DNA of 64,000 nucleotides. Source: Oscillospiraceae bacterium. Lineage in GTDB: Bacteria; Bacillota; Clostridia; Oscillospirales; Oscillospiraceae. The stretch lies in contig CAKASQ030000028.1 of the NCBI GenBank assembly GCA_916988195.3, positions 124,001 to 188,000 on the forward strand, in the 5' to 3' direction. Under the pieces are notes generated by a model that worked only from the letters and a program-made list of their open reading frames with translations, did not search any database and was not told the origin of the DNA. Of the stretch, positions 45,303 to 53,303 are shown one piece after another; within the stretch, counting starts at the first letter, position 1; each line of letters begins with the position of its first letter. The position numbers were made by a program, and so were the translations under genes.

Positions 45303-45590
45303 ATGGAACACTGGCAGAATAAACACTATTCCTTTTTTCAGAACACCGCATGCGAATACTTCCCGTGCCACGAAACGAAGCACCCCGAGCGCTTCAACTG
45401 TCTGTTCTGCTACTGTCCGCTGTACGCGCTGGGACGTAACTGCGGCGGCAATTTCCGGTACACGCCGAGCGGGATCAAGGACTGCTCGGGCTGCATGATT
45501 CCGCACGAGAAGGACAATTTTGGCCGAATCACAGGCCGCTTTCAGGAGCTCTGCGAGCGCCTTCGCCGGTTGGAACAGACAAAGGAATAA
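45303..45590 (+). CDS. Cysteine-rich small-domain protein
   Basis: Protein of 95 residues with nine cysteines in a conserved arrangement: CEYFPCHETKHPERFNCLFC, CPLYALGRNCGGN and DCSGC. It probably binds zinc or an iron-sulfur cluster. The family is widespread in anaerobes, often near cobalamin genes, and uncharacterised. The start at 45303 is six bases after GGGAGG and one base past the rqcH stop, so it is in the same operon. Confidence 0.8.
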   Translation: MEHWQNKHYSFFQNTACEYFPCHETKHPERFNCLFCYCPLYALGRNCGGNFRYTPSGIKDCSGCMIPHEKDNFGRITGRFQELCERLRRLEQTKE

Positions 45591-45630
45591 AAAACGCCCC
45601 GCCTCAAAGACTAGCCTTGAGGTGAAGCAA

Positions 45631-45762
45631 ATGAATCGCAAAAAGAGGGCCGCCCCCTTCGAGCTGCATGACCCGATCGTGCCCGAGGTGCGCGGGACAG
45701 CGTCTGACGCGCCCGACATTGTGGATGCAGGCGGCGCGCAGACAAATCCAGCAGAATTCTGA
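45631..45762 (+). CDS. Small hypothetical protein (43 residues)
   Basis: Short frame behind GAGGTG (seven bases), beginning with a basic NRKKRAA and continuing to acidic DAPDIVDAGG. No domain is recognised. The spacing and good ribosome binding site make translation plausible, but the coding evidence is limited. Confidence 0.4.
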   Translation: MNRKKRAAPFELHDPIVPEVRGTASDAPDIVDAGGAQTNPAEF

Positions 45763-45835
45763 CACAAAATACGACCTTCCGTCATAGGATACTTCGGAGG
45801 CAATCTCCAAGACTTATTTCGGGAGGTCGTACGTT

Positions 45836-46186
45836 ATGTGTAATAACAGTGTCTATGGCGGTATCGTGTTCCCCAGCTTCGTCGCCAATTCCTGCTGCAA
45901 CCCCTGCTGCCGGAACTCCGGCTCGGTGGGCGGAACGAGCAATTCTAATACCTCGAACCGCTGCACGTGCACCTGCACCTGCAACAATGGCTCGACCGGC
46001 TCTGTCGGCGGAACCAGCAGCGGCAACAATTCTTCAAACACCATGTGCGGCTGCGGCTGCCGCCGGTGCGGGTGCAATTCCTGCTCGTCCGGCTTCGTCG
46101 CAGGCACGTCCACCGGCTGCTCCTGCGGGTGCAACAGCTGCAATTCCTGCCGCCGCTGCGGCTGCGGGAACTACTCCACGACCTGA
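45836..46186 (+). CDS. Cysteine-rich low-complexity small protein
   Basis: Protein of 116 residues, 22 of them Cys, with most of the rest Ser, Asn, Gly and Thr. Two blocks, RCTCTCTCNNGS and CGCGCRRCGCNSC, are Cys-x-Cys runs, and SVGGTS occurs twice. No signal peptide is present. It could be a metal-binding (metallothionein-like) protein, a spore-coat component or a precursor peptide; nothing decides between these. GGGAGG precedes the start and a terminator follows, so it is a single-gene unit. Confidence 0.65.
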   Translation: MCNNSVYGGIVFPSFVANSCCNPCCRNSGSVGGTSNSNTSNRCTCTCTCNNGSTGSVGGTSSGNNSSNTMCGCGCRRCGCNSCSSGFVAGTSTGCSCGCNSCNSCRRCGCGNYSTT

Positions 46187-46235
46187 CAATCCGGCGCCCT
46201 CGGGCGCCCTTACATGCAAGCCTTCCGAAAACATG

Positions 46236-46259
46236 AGCCAGCCGGGAAACCGGCTGGCT
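46236..46259 (+). terminator. Terminator of the cysteine-rich gene
   Basis: Ten-base-pair stem AGCCAGCCGG/CCGGCTGGCT with GAAA loop, followed by TGTCTTGTC, 50 bases after the stop. Confidence 0.75.
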
Positions 46260-46323
46260 TGTCTTGTCAAAGCGGGTGCGCCATGGTATACTGATTGCAA
46301 TTTGAATAGGAGATGAAAAAGCT

Positions 46324-46611
46324 ATGGGAAGCTTTGTACGAAAGTTCTTCGCGCCGTGGACAGCTGGGGACTGCTTTGACGATTTGGACGATTTTTATGA
46401 TTTTTTGCTGCGGCGGAACAAGCTGCTCAACGCGGTGCGCGTCGTGTTTTTCCTGATTGCCGCCGCGTGCCTGATGCTGGGCTACGCGTTTGAGCCGCAG
46501 CCTTATAATTCTGTGGCCGTCGGCGCGCTCGTTCTGGCGCTGGGCCTGAGCCTCGTCATCATCCAGAACGAAAAGCAGCTCCCGCCGGAGATTCAGAACC
46601 AGAAGTCCTGA
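46324..46611 (+). CDS. Small membrane protein
   Basis: Protein of 95 residues with an acidic amphipathic N-terminal third (FDDLDDFYDFLLRRNKLLNA) and two transmembrane helices (residues about 42-58 and 65-82). The family is not recognised. The start is preceded by AGGAGATGAAAAAGCT. Separate from its neighbours by terminators and repeats. Confidence 0.65.
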   Translation: MGSFVRKFFAPWTAGDCFDDLDDFYDFLLRRNKLLNAVRVVFFLIAAACLMLGYAFEPQPYNSVAVGALVLALGLSLVIIQNEKQLPPEIQNQKS

Positions 46612-46654
46612 TAAACGTGTACTTCACAAAAATTGCGTCGGTTCCCAAACAGCG

Positions 46655-46762
46655 CGTAGGGGGCGATTGAGCACATCGCCCCAAGGGCAGTTACAAATTC
46701 GCCGCAGATTTAGCTTAAAACGGCCTGTTCTGCCGGGACGATGTGCTCAATCGTCCCCTACG
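46655..46762. repeat. Inverted pair of GTAGGGG hairpin repeats (108-bp element)
   Basis: CGTAGGGGGCGATTGAGCAC (46655) and the inverse GTGCTCAATCGTCCCCTACG (ending 46762) are near-perfect complements 50 bases apart, so the whole segment can fold on itself like a small MITE. Each arm is also a hairpin of the family seen at 32101 and 52226. It lies between convergent genes. Confidence 0.75.
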
Positions 46763-46807
46763 TCAAATTTGGAGTTTTCCTGTAAAAAGCGAAGTGTTTT
46801 GCATTCT

Positions 46808-47851
46808 TCAGGCAAGCGTACCCGTAGGGGCAATGCCAAGCATGTACTCGACCCCGATGGCAACAAGAACGACAAGCAGTGAGATGATAAACCCGTGGAG
46901 CATCGGCTTCGCGCCGGACTTGCAGAGGGCTTTCAAATCGGTATTGAGGCCGATGGCGGCCAGCGCCGCGACCATGAGGAACTTGCTGACGGACTTGAGC
47001 GCTGCGGCGAGAGCTGCCGGAATGAGGCCGAGGCTCGTAAGGCCGGACATGGCCAAGAAGCCCAGAATGAACCACGGGAAGACCGACTTCATGTTGACCT
47101 TCACGCTCGCGCCCTCGCTTTGCGCCTCTTTGCGTTTAAGCCGCAGGCTGATGGCGGCAAAGACGAGGACGGTCGGGATGATAGCAAGGGTTCTTGTGAG
47201 CTTGACCATGGTCGCAAAATCGCCCGCAGCCTCGCTGAAAGCGTAGCCGGTAGCCACAACGCTTGATGTGTCGTTGACCGCCGTGCCCGCCCAGAGGCCG
47301 AAGGCCGCGTCGGAAAGCCCGAGCTTCCGGCCGAGAATCGGGAAGACGACGACCATTACCATATCAAAGAGGAACGTGGCGGATAATCCGTAGGCAACAT
47401 CCATATCGGTCGCATCGATGACGGGCGCAATGGCCGCGATGGCAGAGCCGCCGCAGATGCCCGTCCCTGCGTTAATGAGGCTGCTGGTCTTCCAGTTGAG
47501 GCCCAGCGCTTTTCCGATGAAGTAGCCGAGGCCGAAGCAGGTCGCGAGCGTAAAGAGCATGACCGTGAGCGAGAATTTTCCGACAGTCAGCACGGTCGTA
47601 ATATTAAGGCTCGCGCCGAGCAGGATGATGGCAAACTTCAGAATTTTTTTGGATGTAAAGCGGATACCTGGCTTTGTCGTGTCGTTCGGCTTATAAAAGC
47701 GGTTGACAATCATGCCGAGAAACAGCGCGATGACGGACGCGCCGATGAGGTGCAGCCCGGCGGAAGCCTCCCAGCTTTCAAGCCCCTTTGCAATCGCGGC
47801 CAGCACCAGTGCGATCGCGCAGCCGGGCAGCAGCTTTGTAACGGTTTTCAT
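46808..47851 (-). CDS. YeiH-family putative sulfate/anion exporter
   Basis: Membrane protein of 347 residues with about ten helices. KILKFAIILLGASLNITTVL, AGTGICGGSAIAAIAPVI and GLWAGTAVNDTSSVVATGYA are YeiH/UPF0324 hallmarks. Related proteins are linked to export of sulfate, sulfonates or taurine products; direction and substrate are not proven. GGAGGAGA precedes the start. A LysR gene diverges from it, as in the yeiH-yeiE arrangement. Confidence 0.88.
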   Translation of the reverse strand: MKTVTKLLPGCAIALVLAAIAKGLESWEASAGLHLIGASVIALFLGMIVNRFYKPNDTTKPGIRFTSKKILKFAIILLGASLNITTVLTVGKFSLTVMLFTLATCFGLGYFIGKALGLNWKTSSLINAGTGICGGSAIAAIAPVIDATDMDVAYGLSATFLFDMVMVVVFPILGRKLGLSDAAFGLWAGTAVNDTSSVVATGYAFSEAAGDFATMVKLTRTLAIIPTVLVFAAISLRLKRKEAQSEGASVKVNMKSVFPWFILGFLAMSGLTSLGLIPAALAAALKSVSKFLMVAALAAIGLNTDLKALCKSGAKPMLHGFIISLLVVLVAIGVEYMLGIAPTGTLA

Positions 47852-47908
47852 CAAAATCTCCTCCAATGTATCGTTTTTTCTCTTTTGCGGCTTCATTATA
47901 GCGCGGAT

Positions 47909-47930
47909 TTATGATAAAATAAAATCATAA
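47909..47930. promoter_or_regulatory. Palindromic LysR-type operator between yeiH-like and lysR genes
   Basis: TTATGAT-N8-ATCATAA, a 22-base inverted repeat in the 121-base divergent intergenic region, with a T-N11-A-like centre. It is placed for control of both genes by the LysR protein. Confidence 0.65.
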
Positions 47931-47972
47931 AACGGAATCTTGCCATTCCGGTAAGTTATCGCGAGGTGCACC

Positions 47973-48860
47973 ATGGACCAGAAGCTCTTGACCTTTCTGA
48001 CGCTTTGCCGGACAATGAATTACCGCCGCGCGGCAGATGCGCTCCATCTGACGCAGCCCGCCGTCACAAAACAGATTCAGTCTTTAGAATCGCAATACGG
48101 CGTGAAGCTCTTTTCCTACGACGAGCGAAAGCTCCGCAAAACCGTGCAGGGCGAGATTTTAGAGCGCTACGCGATCGAGCTTCAGTATAACGACGCAGAG
48201 CTCACGAGACTTCTTTCTGAGAAGCCCAAGACGCTTCTTCGCATCGGAGCGACAAAGTCGATTGGAGACTATATTTTAATTCCCGAAATCCGGCGGTTTC
48301 TCGCGTGCCCGGAAAACGAGCTGTTTTTCACGGTCGACAACACCGCGCACCTTCTTTCTCAGCTGGAGGCCGGAGAGCTGGACTTTGTCGTGCTCGAGGG
48401 CCTTTTCGACAAGCGGCGGTACAACCACTTTCTGCTGCGCGAAGAGCCCTATATCGGCATCTGCGCGGCGGATCACCCGTGGAGCGGACGGAGCATCAAC
48501 CTTGAAACGCTTTTCTCCGAGCGCCTCATTCTGCGAGAGCCCGGCTCGGGCACGCGAAATATTTTGGAGCGCGAGCTTACCCAGCAGGGCTATACCGTCG
48601 AGGCGTTCGAGCGCCGCGTGTGCATCAGCAGCTTCAAAATTATCCGCGAGCTTGTTGCATCAGGCTGCGGCGTGAGCTTTTTATATGAGGCGGTCGTGAA
48701 GGACGCGCCGCAGTTCGGGCACTTTTTCTGCCCACCGCTCACAGGGGTACATGAGCTGAACGTCGTGTTCCTCAAAAACACGGGCGCGGGCGCGTATGCC
48801 CGGCGGTTTTTGCATCTGGATGCACTCGAAGACTCGCACGGGACTTGTTTCCCGGACTAG
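47973..48860 (+). CDS. LysR-family regulator, divergent to the YeiH-type exporter
   Basis: Protein of 295 residues. The winged helix is at residues 1-60 (CRTMNYRRAADALHLTQPAV), followed by a linker helix and an effector-binding domain (PGSGTRNILERELTQQGYTV). Position and length match YeiE/CysL-like regulators, which respond to sulfur compounds; the ligand here is inferred. GAGGTG precedes the start. Confidence 0.9.
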   Translation: MDQKLLTFLTLCRTMNYRRAADALHLTQPAVTKQIQSLESQYGVKLFSYDERKLRKTVQGEILERYAIELQYNDAELTRLLSEKPKTLLRIGATKSIGDYILIPEIRRFLACPENELFFTVDNTAHLLSQLEAGELDFVVLEGLFDKRRYNHFLLREEPYIGICAADHPWSGRSINLETLFSERLILREPGSGTRNILERELTQQGYTVEAFERRVCISSFKIIRELVASGCGVSFLYEAVVKDAPQFGHFFCPPLTGVHELNVVFLKNTGAGAYARRFLHLDALEDSHGTCFPD

Positions 48861-48912
48861 AATCCTGTAAAATAGGAAGAAACAAGCGAACAAACACGAA
48901 AGGATGACGATC

Positions 48913-49656
48913 ATGAAACAGGCGCACATTTGTCTTGATGAAACGCTCGGCATTCGCTATGCGATCCTCCCGGGCGACCCGGCCAGACTCGACCGCATCG
49001 CAAAAGAGCTGGAGGACGTGCAGGAGCTGGCGTATAACCGCGAGTTCCGCAGCCTGCGCGGGCGGTACAAAGGCGTGGACGTGCTCGCGCTTTCAACCGG
49101 CATCGGCGGCAGCTCCGCCGGGATCGCGGTGGAAGAGCTCCACAACATCGGCGTGCAGGCGGCAATTCGCATCGGCTCGTGCGGCGCGCTGCAAAAGGGC
49201 ATCGGACTCGGAGAGCTCGTTCTCGTCTCCGGCGCGGTGCGGGACGACGGCGCGTCGAAGGCCTATGTGCCCGCAATTTACCCGGCAGTCGCAGATTTTA
49301 CGCTGTATGGCTGCTGCGTAGAGGCGGCCAAGACGCTTGGCGCAGTGACGCACGAGGGCATCTGCCACAGCCACGAGAGCTTTTATCATGAGGAAAACGA
49401 AGCCGAGAGCGCCTATTGGTCCAAAAAGGGCGTTCTGGGCGCGGACATGGAGACGGCGGCGCTGTTTACGATCGGCCGACTGCGCGGAATGAAGACAGCT
49501 TCGATTCTCAACAACGTCGTTCTCTACGGCGAGGATACGGCGGACGCCATCGGAGACTATGTCGGCGGCGAGAGCGCCACGGCGAAGGGCGAGCGGCTTG
49601 AAATTCTCACGGCGCTGGAGGCCTTTTATCTTCTGGAAACGAGGGGCGGCAAATGA
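48913..49656 (+). CDS. Nucleoside phosphorylase, uridine-phosphorylase-like (NP-I family)
   Basis: Cytoplasmic enzyme of 247 residues that splits a nucleoside with phosphate. The family motifs are AILPGDPARLDRIAKEL near the start, STGIGGSSAGIAVEEL (phosphate and ribose binding), IRIGSCGAL, and GADMETAALFTIGRL with the ribose-binding Met-Glu. Closest in form to uridine phosphorylase. The ATG at 48913 is favoured over the one at 48904 by spacing from AAAGG. It overlaps the flavodoxin-like gene by four bases and faces the nucleoside-hydrolase operon. Confidence 0.88.
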   Translation: MKQAHICLDETLGIRYAILPGDPARLDRIAKELEDVQELAYNREFRSLRGRYKGVDVLALSTGIGGSSAGIAVEELHNIGVQAAIRIGSCGALQKGIGLGELVLVSGAVRDDGASKAYVPAIYPAVADFTLYGCCVEAAKTLGAVTHEGICHSHESFYHEENEAESAYWSKKGVLGADMETAALFTIGRLRGMKTASILNNVVLYGEDTADAIGDYVGGESATAKGERLEILTALEAFYLLETRGGK

Positions 49657-50237
49657 GAAAATTACTGGTCGTTGACTGCTGCATCCGAAAAGAGGAATCG
49701 CGCACAAAAAAGATACTGGAGCGGTTTTTAAGCGCTGCACCGTCCGACTGCGAGGTCGAGCGCCTCGTTCTGACGGAGGAAAATTTGGCCCCGCTCGTAG
49801 GCGACTTTTTTGAGCAGCGGCAGCGTCTTCTGGAAACAGGCGATTTCTCGCACCCGCGCTTTCGGTACGCAAAGCAGTTTGCAAATGCCGACCTTGTCGT
49901 CATCGCCGCCCCCTTCTGGGACTTGGCTTTCCCCGCGCTTCTGAAGCTCTACATTGAGCAAGTCAGCCTCGACGGCATTACCTTCGGCGCAAATGAAACA
50001 GGCCTTGTTGGCCTTTGCCGCGGCACGGACCTCGTGTTCCTGACGGCGCGCGGCGGATTTTACACGGACGACCCTATGGAGATGGGAAGCCGGTATTTAG
50101 ACGCGCTGCATACATTCTTTGGCTTTGACCGGTACCACTGCGTCGCGGCCGACGGGATGGATGTAGCGGGCTTTGACGGAAAAGCATCGTTGGAAGAAGC
50201 CTGCAAAAAGGCCGAAGCGCTCGCGGCCTCGCTTTGA
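49653..50237 (+). CDS. Flavodoxin-like NAD(P)H oxidoreductase
   Basis: Soluble protein of 194 residues with the flavodoxin-like fold of azoreductases and NQO-type enzymes: a VVDCCIRKEESRT phosphate loop, DLVVIAAPFWDLAFPALLKL and LTARGGFYTDD flavin contacts. It probably reduces quinones or azo compounds with bound FMN. Translation is coupled to the upstream phosphorylase by an ATGA overlap, but no shared pathway is evident. Confidence 0.8.
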   Translation: MRKLLVVDCCIRKEESRTKKILERFLSAAPSDCEVERLVLTEENLAPLVGDFFEQRQRLLETGDFSHPRFRYAKQFANADLVVIAAPFWDLAFPALLKLYIEQVSLDGITFGANETGLVGLCRGTDLVFLTARGGFYTDDPMEMGSRYLDALHTFFGFDRYHCVAADGMDVAGFDGKASLEEACKKAEALAASL

Positions 50238-50249
50238 TTTTCAAAAAAG

Positions 50250-50284
50250 AAACCTGCCTGTTGAGAACTTCAGCAGGCAGGTTT
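50250..50284. terminator. Terminator between the oxidoreductase and nucleoside-hydrolase genes
   Basis: Stem AAACCTGCCTG/CAGGCAGGTTT with a 13-base loop and TTTTT on the plus side and A-rich on the other, between convergent genes. Confidence 0.85.
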
Positions 50285-50294
50285 TTGTCGCTCT

Positions 50295-51227
50295 TCAGAT
50301 TTTTCGGATGCAGTCCTTTAAAACCCCGATGAATTTGTCCCGGTCGACGCCGAGGACGACCATGGCATTTTTCGTCTCAAACTGCTTGTCGCTGTAGAGA
50401 TCGGTCACGGTCTTGCCGCGCGTGATGGAGCCTCTCGTCTCGACATACACGCCCGCCTCCTCCGCGCGGAAGAGCTCGGGATGCGCGAGGTACATCACAG
50501 GGCACGCGTCGTGCATCGCAACGCCGGGAAGGCCGATCGATTTGCAGAACGCCCACGCCTTCTGCACGCAGGCCTTGGTGAATTTTCCGGCCTCGGTGCC
50601 GGTCTGCGCCAGCTCGTCCCAGTCCTCCGGGCGGAACATTGCCTGCATCGTCACGTCCAGACCGCACATTACGATCGGAACACCGGACTTGAAGACGATC
50701 TGCGCCGCGTCGGGGTCCGCGTAGATGTTGAACTCCGCCGCCGGGGTCACGTTGCCGCCGACTGCCGCGCCGCCCATGATAAGAATGGTGTGAAGCAGCG
50801 TCTTGAGCTCTGGGTATTTCGTGAGCGCAATGGCGACGTTTGTAAGAGGCCCGATGGCAATGAGCCGGAGCTCGCCCGGGTGCTGCTTCGCGCAGTCATA
50901 CAGCGCGTCCCATGCGGGCGTATCCAGCATTTTGGCATCTTCCGGCAGCGGAAGCTCCACGTCTCCGAGGCCGTTTTTCCCGTGGAACGTGTAGGCATAC
51001 TGCGGCTGGACGATCAAAGGCCGGTCCGCGCCCTTGTAAACCGGGTAGTTCGTCTTCATAAGGCCGTTCATCCGGTGCGCATTGGAAAACGTCGACGAAA
51101 GCGGCACATTGCCGCTCACGGTGGAGATGGCGAGAAGGTCCGTTTCTTCCAGCGCGTGCAGCGCCATAATGGCGATCGCGTCATCTACGCCCACGTCGCA
51201 GTCCAGCCAGACAGGGTATTTGTTCAT
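50295..51227 (-). CDS. Inosine/uridine-preferring nucleoside hydrolase
   Basis: Enzyme of 310 residues that hydrolyses ribonucleosides to base and ribose. The calcium-binding DCDVGVDDAIAIMAL opens the protein. TILIMGGAAVGGNVTPAAEF and the C-terminal MHDACPVMYLAHP are IunH hallmarks. It is the second gene of a pair, overlapping its paralogue by four bases. With the upstream nucleoside ABC transporter this block imports and breaks down nucleosides. Confidence 0.93.
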   Translation of the reverse strand: MNKYPVWLDCDVGVDDAIAIMALHALEETDLLAISTVSGNVPLSSTFSNAHRMNGLMKTNYPVYKGADRPLIVQPQYAYTFHGKNGLGDVELPLPEDAKMLDTPAWDALYDCAKQHPGELRLIAIGPLTNVAIALTKYPELKTLLHTILIMGGAAVGGNVTPAAEFNIYADPDAAQIVFKSGVPIVMCGLDVTMQAMFRPEDWDELAQTGTEAGKFTKACVQKAWAFCKSIGLPGVAMHDACPVMYLAHPELFRAEEAGVYVETRGSITRGKTVTDLYSDKQFETKNAMVVLGVDRDKFIGVLKDCIRKI

Positions 51228-52174
51228 TTCGCGCCCTCCCCATAAAATTTCATCGATTCGACCAGCCGGTCGGCAAAGGCCTTGCGGTCAACGTCCAGAA
51301 TGACCTGCGCGTTCGGCGCTTTGCCCGAGAGGCCGAGCTGGTCTCCCACGGTGCAGCCGCGGCAGTATTCGCCCTGCGTCTCAATTTCGACGTGCATGGG
51401 CTTCATCGTAAAGACCTCCGGATGAATGAGCGCCATTACCGCGCACGGGTCGTGCATGGGCGCGCCTTCGTAGCCGATGGACTTGTGGAAAATATAGAAA
51501 AATTCCAGCCACTTTGCGACAATGTCGCTCACGGGGTTTCCAAGCGCCCGAATGCGCTCGAAGTCCTCGGGCATGATGAGCGCTTTTTCCGTCACGTCAA
51601 GCCCCGCCATGATGATGGGAATGCCGGACTCGAAAACGATCTTCGCCGCCTCCGGGTCAACGAGAATGTTGAACTCCGCCGCGGGCGTCCAGTTGCCGTA
51701 GGCGATACCGCCGCCCATGAGAGAGATTTGCTTGATCTTGGGTTTCAGCTCCGGGTGCGCCAGCAAGAGCGCGGCCACATTTGTCTCCGGACCTGTGGGG
51801 ATGATCGTGACCGGCTCGGGCGACTCACGCAGCACCTTCGCCATGAGCTCGACCGCCGTGAGGCCGCAGACCTCCATCGCAGGTTCGGGAAGTGCCGGAC
51901 CGTCCAAGCCCGATTCTCCATGCACCGACGGGGCGTTCATCACGTCGGCTGTCAGCGGGTGCGGGCAGCCTTCGGCGATGGGTGCGTCGATGCCCAGCAG
52001 CGTGCAGACGCGAAGCGTGTTGTAGGTTGTTTTTTCAATGCCGACGTTGCCGCTGCAGGACGTGACGGCCAGAATGTCGAACCGGCCGCTCCCCTGCGCC
52101 AGCGTCCAGCCAATCGCGTCGTCATGGCCCGGGTCGCCGTCTAAAATAACGGGAATTTTTTTGAATTCAGACAT
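51224..52174 (-). CDS. Nucleoside hydrolase, second paralogue
   Basis: Enzyme of 316 residues with DGDPGHDDAIGW (calcium and catalytic Asp), QISLMGGGIAYGNWTPAAEF and MHDPCAVMALIHP. The pattern is that of the purine/pyrimidine hydrolase family but differs enough from its neighbour to suggest another base preference. GGAGGAG precedes the start at 52174. The longer frame to 52297 runs through a GTAGGGG repeat and is rejected. It lies downstream of the nup-like transporter. Confidence 0.93.
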   Translation of the reverse strand: MSEFKKIPVILDGDPGHDDAIGWTLAQGSGRFDILAVTSCSGNVGIEKTTYNTLRVCTLLGIDAPIAEGCPHPLTADVMNAPSVHGESGLDGPALPEPAMEVCGLTAVELMAKVLRESPEPVTIIPTGPETNVAALLLAHPELKPKIKQISLMGGGIAYGNWTPAAEFNILVDPEAAKIVFESGIPIIMAGLDVTEKALIMPEDFERIRALGNPVSDIVAKWLEFFYIFHKSIGYEGAPMHDPCAVMALIHPEVFTMKPMHVEIETQGEYCRGCTVGDQLGLSGKAPNAQVILDVDRKAFADRLVESMKFYGEGAK

Positions 52175-52225
52175 AACTCCTCCAAACGTAAAACCGGAAA
52201 ATTTCAAGGTTCTATCAATACATGC

Positions 52226-52255
52226 CGTAGGGGACGATGCCCACATCGTCCCGCG
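52226..52255. repeat. GTAGGGG hairpin repeat
   Basis: CGTAGGGGACGATGCCCACA continues to TCGTCCCGCG and folds into a hairpin (GGGACGATG-type arms). It is a single copy, similar to those near 46655. Confidence 0.65.
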
Positions 52256-52346
52256 CAGGAAAATCCAAGATATGAGGAAGCCTGCCGGCGAAATCATTTA
52301 CTCCTACAAAGCAGAACGCGCCCGCCCGAACGGGCGGGCGCTGTTT

Positions 52347-53303
52347 TTATAATTGAGATGCCGCGTGCTGCTTTTTAATGCGGCTGCGGCGCACAAGTGC
52401 AAAGACCACAAGGCCGATGATCGTGACCGCGTAGGGAATCGGCGAGGCGAGGTTCGAATCGAGTCCTCTTGCCGAGAACTTGATGCCGAGCGCCTGCGCA
52501 AAGCCGAAGACCAGACTCGAGAGCATACCGCCGAGGCATTCGCCGGAGCCCATAGCCTGCGCCGCGAGCGCGATGAAGCCGCGTCCTGCGACCATGTCGA
52601 GGCTCCAGCCCTGTGCGTAGGACATCGACATGAACGCGCCGCCGAAGCCCGCCATGAGACCCGAGTAGGCAATCGCGGTATACTTGATTTTCAGCACCGA
52701 CACGCCGACAGACGCCGCTGCGTTCGGGTTTTCGCCCACGGCGCGGATGTTCATGCCGAGGCTCGTCTTATAGAGCATGACGGACGTTAAGCCGCAGATG
52801 ATGAAGGCGAGGTAGGTCAGCAGGCTGTGCCCCGAAAGAACGCCGCCCAGAAACGGAATTTTGTTCAGCAGGGGAATCGTGATGTTCGGGACGCAGAGCG
52901 CCGAGGTGATCAGACCCGTCGAAGACGCCATTGCCTTGCCCTCGGTGAGGTTCGTGATGACCTTACACAAAAACAGCGTGCCGCCCGAGCCCATCATGTT
53001 GACGGCAATGCCGACGAGGGTGATATCCGTCTTCAGCTGGAAGGCGAAAAAGCCCATCATAAGGCCCATGAGCGTCCCCATTGCGATCGCGGCGAGTAAG
53101 CCCCAGAACCAGCTGCCTGCGTAGTAGCTGACGAGAGAACCGGTCAGCGCGGCAAACATCATGATGCCCTCTAAGCCGATGTTGCAGAAGCCTGCCTTTT
53201 CTACCACGATTGCGCCGAGCGTTGCGAACAGAATCGGCGCGGAGATACGCAGAATCGAGAAGAAGAACTCCGGCGTCAGCATCATTTTGAGAAAATTAAG
53301 CAT
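52347..53303 (-). CDS. Nucleoside ABC transporter permease (NupQ-like)
   Basis: Membrane permease of 318 residues, BPD_transp_2 family, about nine helices (ISAPILFATLGAIVVEKAGF, NIGLEGIMMFAALTGSL, and the coupling region NIRAVGENPNAAASVGVSVL). It forms a heterodimer with the preceding gene's product to import nucleosides. It overlaps that gene by eight bases and is the last gene of the transporter set. Confidence 0.9.
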   Translation of the reverse strand: MLNFLKMMLTPEFFFSILRISAPILFATLGAIVVEKAGFCNIGLEGIMMFAALTGSLVSYYAGSWFWGLLAAIAMGTLMGLMMGFFAFQLKTDITLVGIAVNMMGSGGTLFLCKVITNLTEGKAMASSTGLITSALCVPNITIPLLNKIPFLGGVLSGHSLLTYLAFIICGLTSVMLYKTSLGMNIRAVGENPNAAASVGVSVLKIKYTAIAYSGLMAGFGGAFMSMSYAQGWSLDMVAGRGFIALAAQAMGSGECLGGMLSSLVFGFAQALGIKFSARGLDSNLASPIPYAVTIIGLVVFALVRRSRIKKQHAASQL

